Below the pieces are notes generated by a model that was not told the DNA's origin, ran no database searches, and saw nothing but the letters and a program-made list of their open reading frames with translations. This document shows, in pieces, positions 1 to 5,172 of a DNA stretch of 8,421 nucleotides (position 1 is the first letter of the stretch; each line of letters opens with the position of its first letter). The stretch is from assembly GCA_015494735.1 (NCBI GenBank), contig WGAQ01000166.1:1-8421 (forward strand), given 5' to 3'. This DNA comes from Caldifarciminota bacterium. Its GTDB lineage: Bacteria; Hydrothermota; Hydrothermia; LBFQ01; DSFT01. The position numbers and the translations under genes were made by a program.

Positions 1-633
1 GACGAGCTGTACCTGGATGCGGTGGAGTTCCTGGAGAAGATGGGGTGCAGGGAGAAACCCTGCCACTGGGTGGGCCTGTCCATGGGAGGATTCATCGGAA
101 TGCGAATCGCTGCAAGGCAGCCGGGTCTCCTTAAATCACTCATACTGGCGGAAACATCTGCGGAGGCGGAGACCTTCGTAAAGAAAATCAAGTGGGGCCT
201 GATGGCCATACTGTTCAGACTCATCGGCCCCAGAGCTGTGGAAAAGGGCATCGTCAAGGTCCTGTTCGGGAAGAAGATTCTGAACGACCCCTCCCGCCGG
301 CACATCATAGATGAGTACGTTCAGAAGTGGTACAATCTGGACAGGGAGGCCTCGTACAAGCTGGCCTGGGCCATATTCAACAGGAAATCGGTGGTGGAGG
401 AGTTGAAGAACATAAAGATTCCCGTTCTCATAATCGTGGGAGACCAGGATATTGCCAGGACTGTGGAAGAAGCGAAGCGTCTTAAAGAGATGATACCCCA
501 CGCCAGGCTGGTAATCATAGAGGGGGCTGGCCACAGCAGTGCCCTGGAGGAGCCGGAAGCCTTTACCCATGCAATCCTGGAGTTTCTGGAGGAGATAAAG
601 AGAGATGTTGGTAAGAAGGGCGATTCTCGATGA
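1..633 (+). CDS. Alpha/beta hydrolase, 5'-truncated by window edge
   Basis: The gene enters the window already in frame; 210 codons are visible and a start lies upstream. It has the alpha/beta-hydrolase fold signature: a nucleophile elbow G-L-S-M-G-G at visible residues 25-30 (Ser27), a variable cap segment at about 55-125, an acid strand VLIIVGDQD (about 142-150, Asp150 the probable acid), and GAGHSS with the catalytic His178. Substrate cannot be read from this; esterase, lactonase or C-C hydrolase activity is possible in the family. Its 3' end overlaps the next gene, a fumarylacetoacetase-family enzyme, by 29 bp, so the two are very likely co-translated and may act on the same type of carbon skeleton (inference). 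The GTG at 22 could be mistaken for a start, but codons 1-7 (DELYLDA) continue the helix expected before the nucleophile strand, so the coding region extends leftwards. Confidence 0.9.
   Translation, partial: DELYLDAVEFLEKMGCREKPCHWVGLSMGGFIGMRIAARQPGLLKSLILAETSAEAETFVKKIKWGLMAILFRLIGPRAVEKGIVKVLFGKKILNDPSRRHIIDEYVQKWYNLDREASYKLAWAIFNRKSVVEELKNIKIPVLIIVGDQDIARTVEEAKRLKEMIPHARLVIIEGAGHSSALEEPEAFTHAILEFLEEIKRDVGKKGDSR
588..596 (+). promoter_or_regulatory. Shine-Dalgarno for the FAH-family gene
   Basis: GGAGGAGAT lies 8 bases before the ATG at 605, inside the end of the hydrolase gene. It fixes the start at 605 and shows re-initiation within the 29-bp overlap. Confidence 0.7.
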
Positions 634-1567
634 TGGCACCCCGTCGGTGGCTCTGAAGAAGGGGGACAGGTGGATTCCCCTCATGCTAATGGGGTGCAAA
701 AACCCCTCAGTGGGCACCGATGTTCTGGAATTCCTCAGGAAGTACAGGGAAGAGGATTTCAGGAATCACGTTCTGGAGAAACTGGATTCCGCTTCCGACG
801 AACTGGCATCCAGGATACAGAAGTTCACCATTCCCTTCAGACCCCTTTCCTTCCGGGACTTTATGCTCTGGGAGGAGCACTATGTGAACTCTGTTGTGGG
901 CCTCCTGAAGAGGTTCATGCCTGGTAAGTACAGGACCGTCTCCCTGATAAAGAGGATTACGGGACGCTTTCCCATAAAGCCCCCTTCCATGTTCTACGAG
1001 GTGCCCGTCTATTACATGGGAAACCACAACCAGTTCTACGAAAGCGGGAGGGATATCCCCTACCCCTCCTATACGAAATTCCTGGACTACGAACTGGAAA
1101 TCGGTCTGGTAATCGTGGATGAGGTGCGCAATGCGAGGGGTGATGATGCCCTGAGGGCAATCGGTGGATTCGTAATTCTCAACGATTTCACCGCCCGGGA
1201 TATGCAGGTGAAGGAGTTCAGGGAAAGCCCATTCGGTCCAGTGGTCAAGGCGAAGAATTTTGCAACGGGCATCTCCCTGGATGTGGCCACCGCTGACGGG
1301 ATTCTGCCGCGATTCGAGAGCATAACCGGAAGGGTTTACGTGAATGGTCAGCAGTGGTGCGAAGGCTCCACCCGTAATCCTGCCCATCCCCTGGAGAAGA
1401 TGGTGGAATACGCCTCCCTCGAAGAGACCCTCTATCCGGGTGAGGTTCTGGGTACGGGAACCCTGCCCGGCTGTGCGGGTGTGGAGATTGACAGGTTCCT
1501 CTCGAAGGGGGACACCATCGAGCTGGAGGTGGATGGAATAGGCACTCTGGAGAACCGTATAGTATGA
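605..1567 (+). CDS. Fumarylacetoacetate hydrolase (FAH) family protein
   Basis: A 320-residue protein with an N-terminal extension (about 1-80) and a FAH C-terminal catalytic domain (about 85-320). The active-site set of fumarylacetoacetase can be matched in order: Asp85 and His92 with the same spacing as human D126/H133, Glu163 and Glu165 in LDYELEIG, Asp194 in NDFTARD, Lys217 in KAKNF, and the terminal GTGTLPGC and GIGTLENR segments. The Glu/Glu/Asp set binds Mg or Ca; the His is the catalytic base in true fumarylacetoacetases and is absent from many decarboxylase or isomerase relatives, so hydrolysis of a C-C bond in a beta-diketo acid is the best guess. The substrate is unknown. No other tyrosine-catabolism genes are visible. 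It overlaps the upstream hydrolase by 29 bp and the downstream amidase by ATGA, so it sits in the middle of a coupled operon. Confidence 0.9.
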   Translation: MLVRRAILDDGTPSVALKKGDRWIPLMLMGCKNPSVGTDVLEFLRKYREEDFRNHVLEKLDSASDELASRIQKFTIPFRPLSFRDFMLWEEHYVNSVVGLLKRFMPGKYRTVSLIKRITGRFPIKPPSMFYEVPVYYMGNHNQFYESGRDIPYPSYTKFLDYELEIGLVIVDEVRNARGDDALRAIGGFVILNDFTARDMQVKEFRESPFGPVVKAKNFATGISLDVATADGILPRFESITGRVYVNGQQWCEGSTRNPAHPLEKMVEYASLEETLYPGEVLGTGTLPGCAGVEIDRFLSKGDTIELEVDGIGTLENRIV

Positions 1568-2454
1568 TTTTCCTTCTTGCCCTTTCCGACAGCGTAATCG
1601 TCTCTCCCGTTCAGGCGGTGGAGGACAGCGGTGATTATCTTCTCGTGCGGATGCTGGACTCATCCGGTGTTCCGGAATCGGATTTCTACAGGGTGAGCCG
1701 CATGGGACTCTTCGAGTACCGTCTGGACAAGGGCCCTTCCTTCGCATTCTGGCGGCGGATGGGGGATACGCTTACCCTGTACTCCCGCAGAGTCTTTGCG
1801 GTGGTTGTGGATGCGGGGCACGGGGGGCAGGATTTCGGAGCCATCGGCGTCTATGGGTACAAGGAGAAGAACATAAACCTTTCGGTTGCCCTGAAGCTGG
1901 CGGATGTCCTGAGGAGGAAGGGGTACAGGGTCTATCTTACCAGGGACAGGGATACCTTCATAACCCTTTTCGAGCGGGCCGACCTGGCCAATTCCATAAA
2001 GGCGAAGGAGAAGGTTTACATCAGTCTGCACTGCAACTTCATGAGCGATACCCTGGCCCGCGGACTGGAGACATACTTCCTCACCCTGCGGAAGGCCACC
2101 ACCCGGAGGGCCGTGGAGTTGCTGGAAAATTATCCTGACGACGCCCTTGAGGTGGCAGGGGGAGAGGTGGGATTCATCCTCGGGGATGTTTTGCAGAGCG
2201 AATTCCTTGAGGATTCGCGCCAGCTGGCCATGTTCATACACCGGCATCTGAGGAAATACACGATGGACAGGGGAGTCCGTCAGGCCAATTTCCACGTTCT
2301 TCGCAGGATTTACAGTCCATCTGTTCTGGTGGAACTGGGATATATGTCCAATCCCGTGGAGGTCAGGAAGCTGCTTTCACCGGTATATCAGGATTCCATA
2401 GCAGTTGACATAGGGGAGGGAGTGGATGAGTACTTCAGGTGGAAGTGGAGATGA
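1564..2454 (+). CDS. N-acetylmuramoyl-L-alanine amidase (Amidase_3)
   Basis: A 296-residue zinc amidase that cleaves the bond between N-acetylmuramic acid and L-alanine in peptidoglycan; it should act in the periplasm. The catalytic domain spans about residues 78-290. Zinc ligands are His86 in VDAGHGGQD, Glu101 in YKEKNINL and His156 in ISLHCN; the catalytic Glu257 lies in SVLVELGYMSN. Residues 20-76 form a short preceding region that does not look like an AMIN domain. The N-terminus (MIFLLALSDSVIVSPVQA, then VED) is a weak signal peptide without the usual basic residues; its end resembles a signal peptidase I site. ATG 1564 is the only start available because the frame has no earlier start codon after the stop at 1486-1488. 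The gene overlaps the FAH gene by ATGA and the next gene by 29 bp. A role in division, sporulation or general turnover cannot be told apart. Confidence 0.92.
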   Translation: MIFLLALSDSVIVSPVQAVEDSGDYLLVRMLDSSGVPESDFYRVSRMGLFEYRLDKGPSFAFWRRMGDTLTLYSRRVFAVVVDAGHGGQDFGAIGVYGYKEKNINLSVALKLADVLRRKGYRVYLTRDRDTFITLFERADLANSIKAKEKVYISLHCNFMSDTLARGLETYFLTLRKATTRRAVELLENYPDDALEVAGGEVGFILGDVLQSEFLEDSRQLAMFIHRHLRKYTMDRGVRQANFHVLRRIYSPSVLVELGYMSNPVEVRKLLSPVYQDSIAVDIGEGVDEYFRWKWR

Positions 2455-2680
2455 ATGCCGCATAAGGCCCAGGGTTGCGGCCGTGTTGAGTTTGATTTTC
2501 CCCGGTATGGGACAGGTGTACAATGGGGATTACGGCAGGGCATTCATCATGTTTTTCTCATGGATTCTGGCCTTCGCTGCCCTAACCCTGAAGGTGGGAT
2601 ATATTCTCCTGCCCGCCGTTTACCTGTGGTCCTCCTTCAACGCCTACCGGGTTTCCCGTCTGATTCACTGCGAGGGTTAG
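2426..2680 (+). CDS. Small membrane protein, TM2/DUF5683-like
   Basis: An 84-residue protein starting inside the end of the amidase gene, with a strong Shine-Dalgarno (GGGGAGGGAG at 2413-2422). After a short polar N-terminus it has the pattern RPRVAAVLSLIFPGMGQVYNGDYGRA (residues 15-39), followed by hydrophobic helices at about 38-55 and 57-71. The P-G-x-G-Q-x-Y-N-G motif is typical of TM2-domain and DUF5683-like small membrane proteins. Their biochemical function is unknown. It is the last gene of the four-gene operon, so translation is probably coupled to the amidase. Its stop codon is separated by a single base from the stop of the convergent DUF2089 gene, so no dedicated terminator fits between them. 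Confidence 0.8.
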   Translation: MSTSGGSGDECRIRPRVAAVLSLIFPGMGQVYNGDYGRAFIMFFSWILAFAALTLKVGYILLPAVYLWSSFNAYRVSRLIHCEG

Positions 2681-2681
2681 A

Positions 2682-3047
2682 TTATCGGGCTTTCCTCAGG
2701 AGCTTTTCCGCTTCATCCACGCTGATTTCTCCCCTCTCCAGCATCTCCAGGATTTCCTTTCTGTCTGGCGATTCACCTCCTCCCCCTATGGGCTCATCCA
2801 GACTTAGGGTCCTGAGGATGGACTCCAGTCTGCTGCGGGCTGTGGGATTGGATATTCCGAAGTATCGGGCTGTTTCCGATAGATTCCCCCTGGAGCGTAG
2901 GAAGATGCGCAGGAATTTCAGTTGCTCCTGGCTCAGCAGGGAGAACTCGTTCTGGGGGAACAATCCGGATATCTCCGTTCCACATCGGGAGCACTTATAC
3001 ACCTTCACGTGGAGTTTCTCTCCACACACCGGGCATCTGCTAATCAT
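2682..3047 (-). CDS. DUF2089-type zinc-ribbon and HTH protein
   Basis: A 121-residue protein with three parts. Residues 1-25 form a zinc ribbon (CPVC at 5-8, CSRC at 19-22). Residues 36-82 (LSQEQLKFLRIFLRSRGNLS onward to about 82) form a helix-turn-helix of the kind that pairs GN-(L/I)-x-E with a G-I-S-x-P-T-x-R-x-R-L recognition segment. A glycine linker at 88-91 leads to a C-terminal two-helix module (about 96-119, EILEMLERGEISVDEAEKLL) like the SHOCT/LiaX-N type. This matches the DUF2089 family, predicted transcriptional regulators, often next to genes for membrane or adhesin-like proteins. Its target is unknown; the divergent small gene at 3086 and its own promoter are the first candidates. 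There is no Shine-Dalgarno before the ATG, and a -10-like TAAAAT ends 8 bases upstream, so a leaderless message is predicted. Confidence 0.88.
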   Translation of the reverse strand: MISRCPVCGEKLHVKVYKCSRCGTEISGLFPQNEFSLLSQEQLKFLRIFLRSRGNLSETARYFGISNPTARSRLESILRTLSLDEPIGGGGESPDRKEILEMLERGEISVDEAEKLLRKAR

Positions 3048-3061
3048 CCGGGGAAATTTTA
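3048..3061 (-). promoter_or_regulatory. Predicted leaderless promoter of DUF2089 gene
   Basis: On the minus strand TAAAAT (3061-3056) is followed by TTCCCCGG and then the ATG at 3047. The 8-base distance puts the expected transcription start at or within 2-3 bases of the start codon. No clear -35 hexamer is seen. Confidence 0.5.
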
Positions 3062-3073
3062 ATGGTTCTGCCT

Positions 3074-3085
3074 TATACTTGGGGC
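3074..3085 (+). promoter_or_regulatory. Predicted leaderless promoter of the 91-residue protein gene
   Basis: TATACT (3074-3079) ends exactly 6 bases before the ATG at 3086, which places the expected transcription start on the A of the start codon. The two opposed -10 elements (3056-3061 and 3074-3079) are separated by only 12 bp. Confidence 0.5.
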
Positions 3086-3361
3086 ATGAATAGATTGTAC
3101 CGCCTGTACATGGACCTTCTGATGGAGAGGGGATATCTGACCCTGGAGGAATTCGTGGATATGGTTCCGTCCATGGGCGACGGTTTCACCGCGGAAGAGG
3201 TGGAGGAATTCTTCGACATCATGCACTCCAACATAGTTGAGGGAATCTATACAAAGGCGATGGAAATAGGGGCGTCCAGCGTGGAAGAGATGGTGGCAAT
3301 GGAATACGAAAGATTGCAGAAACTGAAGGATTTGCTCATGAAAAAACTGGGGATTGAGTGA
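3086..3361 (+). CDS. Hypothetical acidic 91-residue protein
   Basis: I do not recognise this protein. It is acidic, rich in methionine and apparently all-helical, with no cysteine, no signal peptide and no membrane segment. Helices are suggested at about 1-14, 18-28, 35-57 (TAEEVEEFFDIMHSNIVEGI) and 64-87 (VEEMVAMEYERLQKLKDLLM), the last with coiled-coil-like spacing. ATG 3086 is preferred over the in-frame ATG at 3062: a start at 3062 would add eight residues (MVLPYTWG), has no Shine-Dalgarno, and would place codons over the -10 element TATACT at 3074-3079. The gene is divergent from the DUF2089 regulator across 38 bp, so the pair may be co-regulated or the small protein may be a partner or target of the regulator (inference). 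A protein-protein adaptor is possible but nothing proves it. Confidence 0.7.
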   Translation: MNRLYRLYMDLLMERGYLTLEEFVDMVPSMGDGFTAEEVEEFFDIMHSNIVEGIYTKAMEIGASSVEEMVAMEYERLQKLKDLLMKKLGIE

Positions 3362-3379
3362 GTTGAATTTTATTTAACT
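3361..3379. repeat. AT-rich inverted repeat after the 91-residue protein gene
   Basis: AGTTGAAT and ATTTAACT flank TTT; the eight-base arms pair with one G-T mismatch. It starts on the last base of the stop codon. The stem is AT-rich and no T-run follows, so it is a poor terminator; it could instead be a protein-binding site. Confidence 0.35.
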
Positions 3380-3404
3380 TCTAAGACATTAATGCATGCC
3401 GGGT

Positions 3405-3464
3405 TTGACGGTATCCGCTTATCTGGATAAATTTTTCCTTTAAAATTGATAAAACAGGAGGTGA
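3405..3464 (+). promoter_or_regulatory. Promoter region and Shine-Dalgarno of the membrane protein gene
   Basis: Two promoters are possible. TTGACG (3405-3410), a 16-base spacer and ATAAAT (3427-3432) form one. TAAAAT (3441-3446), the element that recurs in this window, is the other, giving a leader of about 15 bases. A small dyad TTATC-TG-GATAA (3419-3430) lies between. The Shine-Dalgarno AGGAGGTGA (3456-3464) is near-perfect and fixes the start at 3468. Confidence 0.5.
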
Positions 3465-3467
3465 ATC

Positions 3468-3983
3468 ATGGGAGCTGTGCGTCTGCATCTGGTATTCAAT
3501 CATGCGCCCCTGTTCTGGATAGGACTGGGGCTACTCCTTTTCCTCTTCGGTCTTTTCAGGAGGAACAGGTCTCTGGTGGGTGCGGGCCTCTTTTCCTTCG
3601 TACTGGCAGCAATAGCAGTTATATTCGTCTATCTGACCGGACACAGTGCAGAGGAGATGGTGGAACACCTTCCCGGAATATCCGAAATGTATCTGGAAAA
3701 GCACGAGGAGGCCGCGGAGGTGGCTTTTTACACCACCCTGGCCCTCGGTCTGTCTGCTGCCATCACATTCTTCCTCATCTTCGTCAGGAAGGTGGAGGAC
3801 CTCATATACAGAATCTTTCTGGGTATAACCTTCCTCCTTTCCCTCGGCTCTCTGGGAGCCCTTGCGGGGGCCGGCAGTCATGGGGGTAAGATTCGCCATA
3901 CGGAACTCATAAGCGGACAGCAGGGACAGTACCAGATGGGAGAAGAGGAAGAGGAGCATGAAGAGGAGGAGGAAGAACACTGA
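3468..3983 (+). CDS. Four-helix His-containing membrane protein, DUF2231-like
   Basis: A 171-residue inner-membrane protein with hydrophobic helices at about 13-31, 37-56, 86-106 and 112-134. Histidines sit at helix ends and in the loops: His7, His12 (HLVFNHAP), His59 (YLTGHSAEE), His67 (VEHLPG), His79 (EKHEEA), His138 and His144 (GGKIRHTEL). The pattern HLxxNHxP, TGxxAEExVExLPG and HEexA fits a DUF2231-like family of small membrane proteins; the name is from memory and moderately sure. The spaced histidines would suit haem b or metal binding, but this is not shown. The C-terminus is a run of 11 Glu with two His (159-171). It is followed 69 bp later by the cytochrome c peroxidase gene, so an electron-transfer or accessory role for that enzyme is a reasonable inference. 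A strong Shine-Dalgarno sets the start. Confidence 0.75.
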   Translation: MGAVRLHLVFNHAPLFWIGLGLLLFLFGLFRRNRSLVGAGLFSFVLAAIAVIFVYLTGHSAEEMVEHLPGISEMYLEKHEEAAEVAFYTTLALGLSAAITFFLIFVRKVEDLIYRIFLGITFLLSLGSLGALAGAGSHGGKIRHTELISGQQGQYQMGEEEEEHEEEEEEH

Positions 3984-4002
3984 ATTGCAAATGATTTGCA
4001 AT
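3984..4002. promoter_or_regulatory. Perfect 19-bp dyad, candidate Fur/PerR-type operator
   Basis: ATTGCAAAT-G-ATTTGCAAT is a perfect 9-1-9 inverted repeat beginning directly after the stop codon of the membrane protein gene. Its core fits the 7-1-7 form TGnnAAT-n-ATTnnCA shared by Fur, PerR and Zur sites. It covers the -35 position (TTGCAA, 3985-3990) of the peroxidase promoter, where binding would block RNA polymerase. The loop is too small and no T-run follows, so it is not a good terminator. Confidence 0.6.
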
Positions 4003-4013
4003 GCCTTTAAAAT
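3985..4013 (+). promoter_or_regulatory. Predicted promoter of the peroxidase gene
   Basis: TTGCAA (3985-3990), a 17-base spacer and TAAAAT (4008-4013) form a sigma-70-like promoter. Transcription would start near 4020, leaving a leader of about 33 bases that contains the Shine-Dalgarno. This is the only promoter in the window with a plausible -35 at the standard distance from the recurring TAWAAT element. Confidence 0.5.
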
Positions 4014-4028
4014 TTCGACAAAATTTAA
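4007..4028. repeat. Second imperfect dyad and direct repeat over the peroxidase -10
   Basis: TTAAAATTT (4007-4015) and AAAATTTAA (4020-4028) pair at 8 of 9 positions around CGAC. The same bases also give a direct repeat AAAATTT at 4009-4015 and 4020-4026, 11 bp apart, about one helical turn. It overlaps the -10 and likely transcription start. Confidence 0.35.
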
Positions 4029-4039
4029 CCCATGTTTTC

Positions 4040-4046
4040 AGGAGGG
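4040..4046 (+). promoter_or_regulatory. Shine-Dalgarno deciding the peroxidase start
   Basis: AGGAGGG lies 6 bases before ATG 4053. The in-frame ATG at 4032 lies upstream of this site and has none of its own, so 4053 is preferred. Confidence 0.75.
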
Positions 4047-4052
4047 ATGACT

Positions 4053-5117
4053 ATGGACACTTTCAAAAAGTTGATTGCCGTGATGGTATTCGTGGGGGCT
4101 GTTTCCACGGTTGCGGTATTCTCCAGCAAGTTGTCTGCCGAGGATCCCGACGATGCCCTGCTGAAGAAGGCACAGCGTCTGTTCAAGCCTCTTCCGGATG
4201 AGATACCCGCTCCCCCGGATAATCCCACCACCCCTGAGAAGGTGGAACTGGGGAAGATGCTCTACTACGAGCCCAGGCTTTCCCTGAGCGGTTTCATCAG
4301 CTGTAATTCGTGCCACAACCTGGCCACGTTCGGGGTGGACAACGAGGAGACCTCCATCGGCCATAAGTGGCAGCTGGGTCCCAGAAATGCTCCCACTGTT
4401 CTCAATGCAGGGTTCCACATAGCCCAGTTCTGGGACGGAAGGGCGAAAGACCTGGAGGAGCAGGCAAAGGCTCCAATCCTGAATCCTGTGGAGATGGCTA
4501 TTCCCGATTCCATGTTTGCTGTGAAGAGGTTGAAGTCCATACCTGAGTATGTGGAATTGTTCAAAAAGGTGTTCCCCAATGACCCCGATCCCGTCAATTA
4601 CGACAATATTGCGAAGGCCATAGCTGCCTTCGAGAGGACCCTCGTTACCCCCTCGAGGTTCGATAAGTTCCTGAAGGGCGATAAGAACGCCCTCACGGCT
4701 GAAGAGAAGGAGGGTCTGAAACTGTTCATCAGTAAGGGCTGTGCCTCCTGCCACAATGGTGTGGCCATAGGTGGTGGTATGTATTCGAAGATAGGCCTTT
4801 TCAAACCATACCCTACCGAGGATAAAGGGAGATTCGAAATTACCAAAAAGAAGTCCGACATGTTCGTCTTCAAAGTCCCCTCCCTCAGGAATGTGGCCAT
4901 GACGTATCCCTATTTCCACGATGGTAAGGTGTGGGATTTGAGAGAGGCAGTTCGCATAATGGGCGAAGACCAGCTGGGTATAAATCTGAAGGATGACGAA
5001 ATCGACAAGATAGTGGCCTTCCTGAAGAGCCTCACGGGAGAGATTCCCGAGTACGCCAGAACCCTGCCCGTTCTCCCTCCTTCCACAGCAGAGACTCCGA
5101 AGCCCGTCGTCAAGTAG
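4053..5117 (+). CDS. ccp: Di-haem cytochrome c peroxidase, periplasmic
   Basis: A 354-residue enzyme that reduces H2O2 to water in the periplasm using electrons from a c-type cytochrome or similar donor. Residues 1-29 form a signal peptide or membrane anchor (MDTFKKLIAVMVFVGAVSTV then AVFSSKLSA). Two haem-c sites are present: CNSCH (84-88) for the peroxidatic haem and CASCH (230-234) for the electron-transfer haem. Other hallmarks follow the Pseudomonas-type enzyme: His104 in SIGHKWQLGPRNAPT (the distal ligand that leaves on reductive activation), Trp127 in QFWDGR between the haems, Glu147 in NPVEM near the active site, and Met303 in RIMGEDQLG as probable ligand of the second haem. Only two CxxCH motifs occur, so this is not the tri-haem quinol peroxidase type. 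Presence of His104 suggests it must be reduced before it is active. It has its own promoter with a Fur/PerR-like dyad. The C-terminal 15 residues are proline-rich. Confidence 0.95.
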   Translation: MDTFKKLIAVMVFVGAVSTVAVFSSKLSAEDPDDALLKKAQRLFKPLPDEIPAPPDNPTTPEKVELGKMLYYEPRLSLSGFISCNSCHNLATFGVDNEETSIGHKWQLGPRNAPTVLNAGFHIAQFWDGRAKDLEEQAKAPILNPVEMAIPDSMFAVKRLKSIPEYVELFKKVFPNDPDPVNYDNIAKAIAAFERTLVTPSRFDKFLKGDKNALTAEEKEGLKLFISKGCASCHNGVAIGGGMYSKIGLFKPYPTEDKGRFEITKKKSDMFVFKVPSLRNVAMTYPYFHDGKVWDLREAVRIMGEDQLGINLKDDEIDKIVAFLKSLTGEIPEYARTLPVLPPSTAETPKPVVK

Positions 5118-5134
5118 GGGGCGGTTCGCCCTCT
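5116..5134 (+). terminator. Weak hairpin terminator after the peroxidase gene
   Basis: AGGGGGCG (5116-5123), loop GTT, and CGCCCTCT (5127-5134) form an 8-bp GC-rich stem with one G-U pair; the stop codon TAG lies partly in the stem. Only a short T/C tract (CTTTCCCC) follows, so termination may be partial. Confidence 0.4.
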
Positions 5135-5143
5135 CTTTCCCCT

Positions 5144-5166
5144 TATAATTTCCCCGAAAAGGAGAG
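5144..5166 (+). promoter_or_regulatory. Promoter -10 and Shine-Dalgarno of the YjbQ gene
   Basis: A consensus TATAAT (5144-5149) is followed by TTTCCCCG and then AAAAGGAGAG (5157-5166) before ATG 5173. The segment AATTTCCCCG is identical to that downstream of the DUF2089 -10 element. No recognisable -35. Confidence 0.55.
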
Positions 5167-5172
5167 ATTACC

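Noticed and set aside
707..1747. A 346-codon open frame on the minus strand
   Set aside because: Antisense to the FAH-family gene and the amidase start; no motif and no ribosome-binding site that would support it.
3062..3085. Longer start for the 91-residue protein (ATG 3062)
   Set aside because: No Shine-Dalgarno, and the added codons would run across the TATACT box that sits at a promoter distance from ATG 3086.
3446..3889. A 147-codon plus-strand frame overlapping the membrane protein gene
   Set aside because: Its ATG-like start lies in the leader before the strong Shine-Dalgarno, and its product is a low-complexity shadow of the four-helix protein.
3984..4002. The dyad as a terminator of the membrane protein gene
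   Set aside because: The stem is AT-rich, the centre is a single base, and no T-run follows; position over the -35 of the next gene favours an operator.
4032..4052. Longer start for the peroxidase (ATG 4032)
   Set aside because: The Shine-Dalgarno AGGAGGG at 4040-4046 would be inside the gene; ATG 4053 is correctly spaced from it and gives a normal signal peptide.
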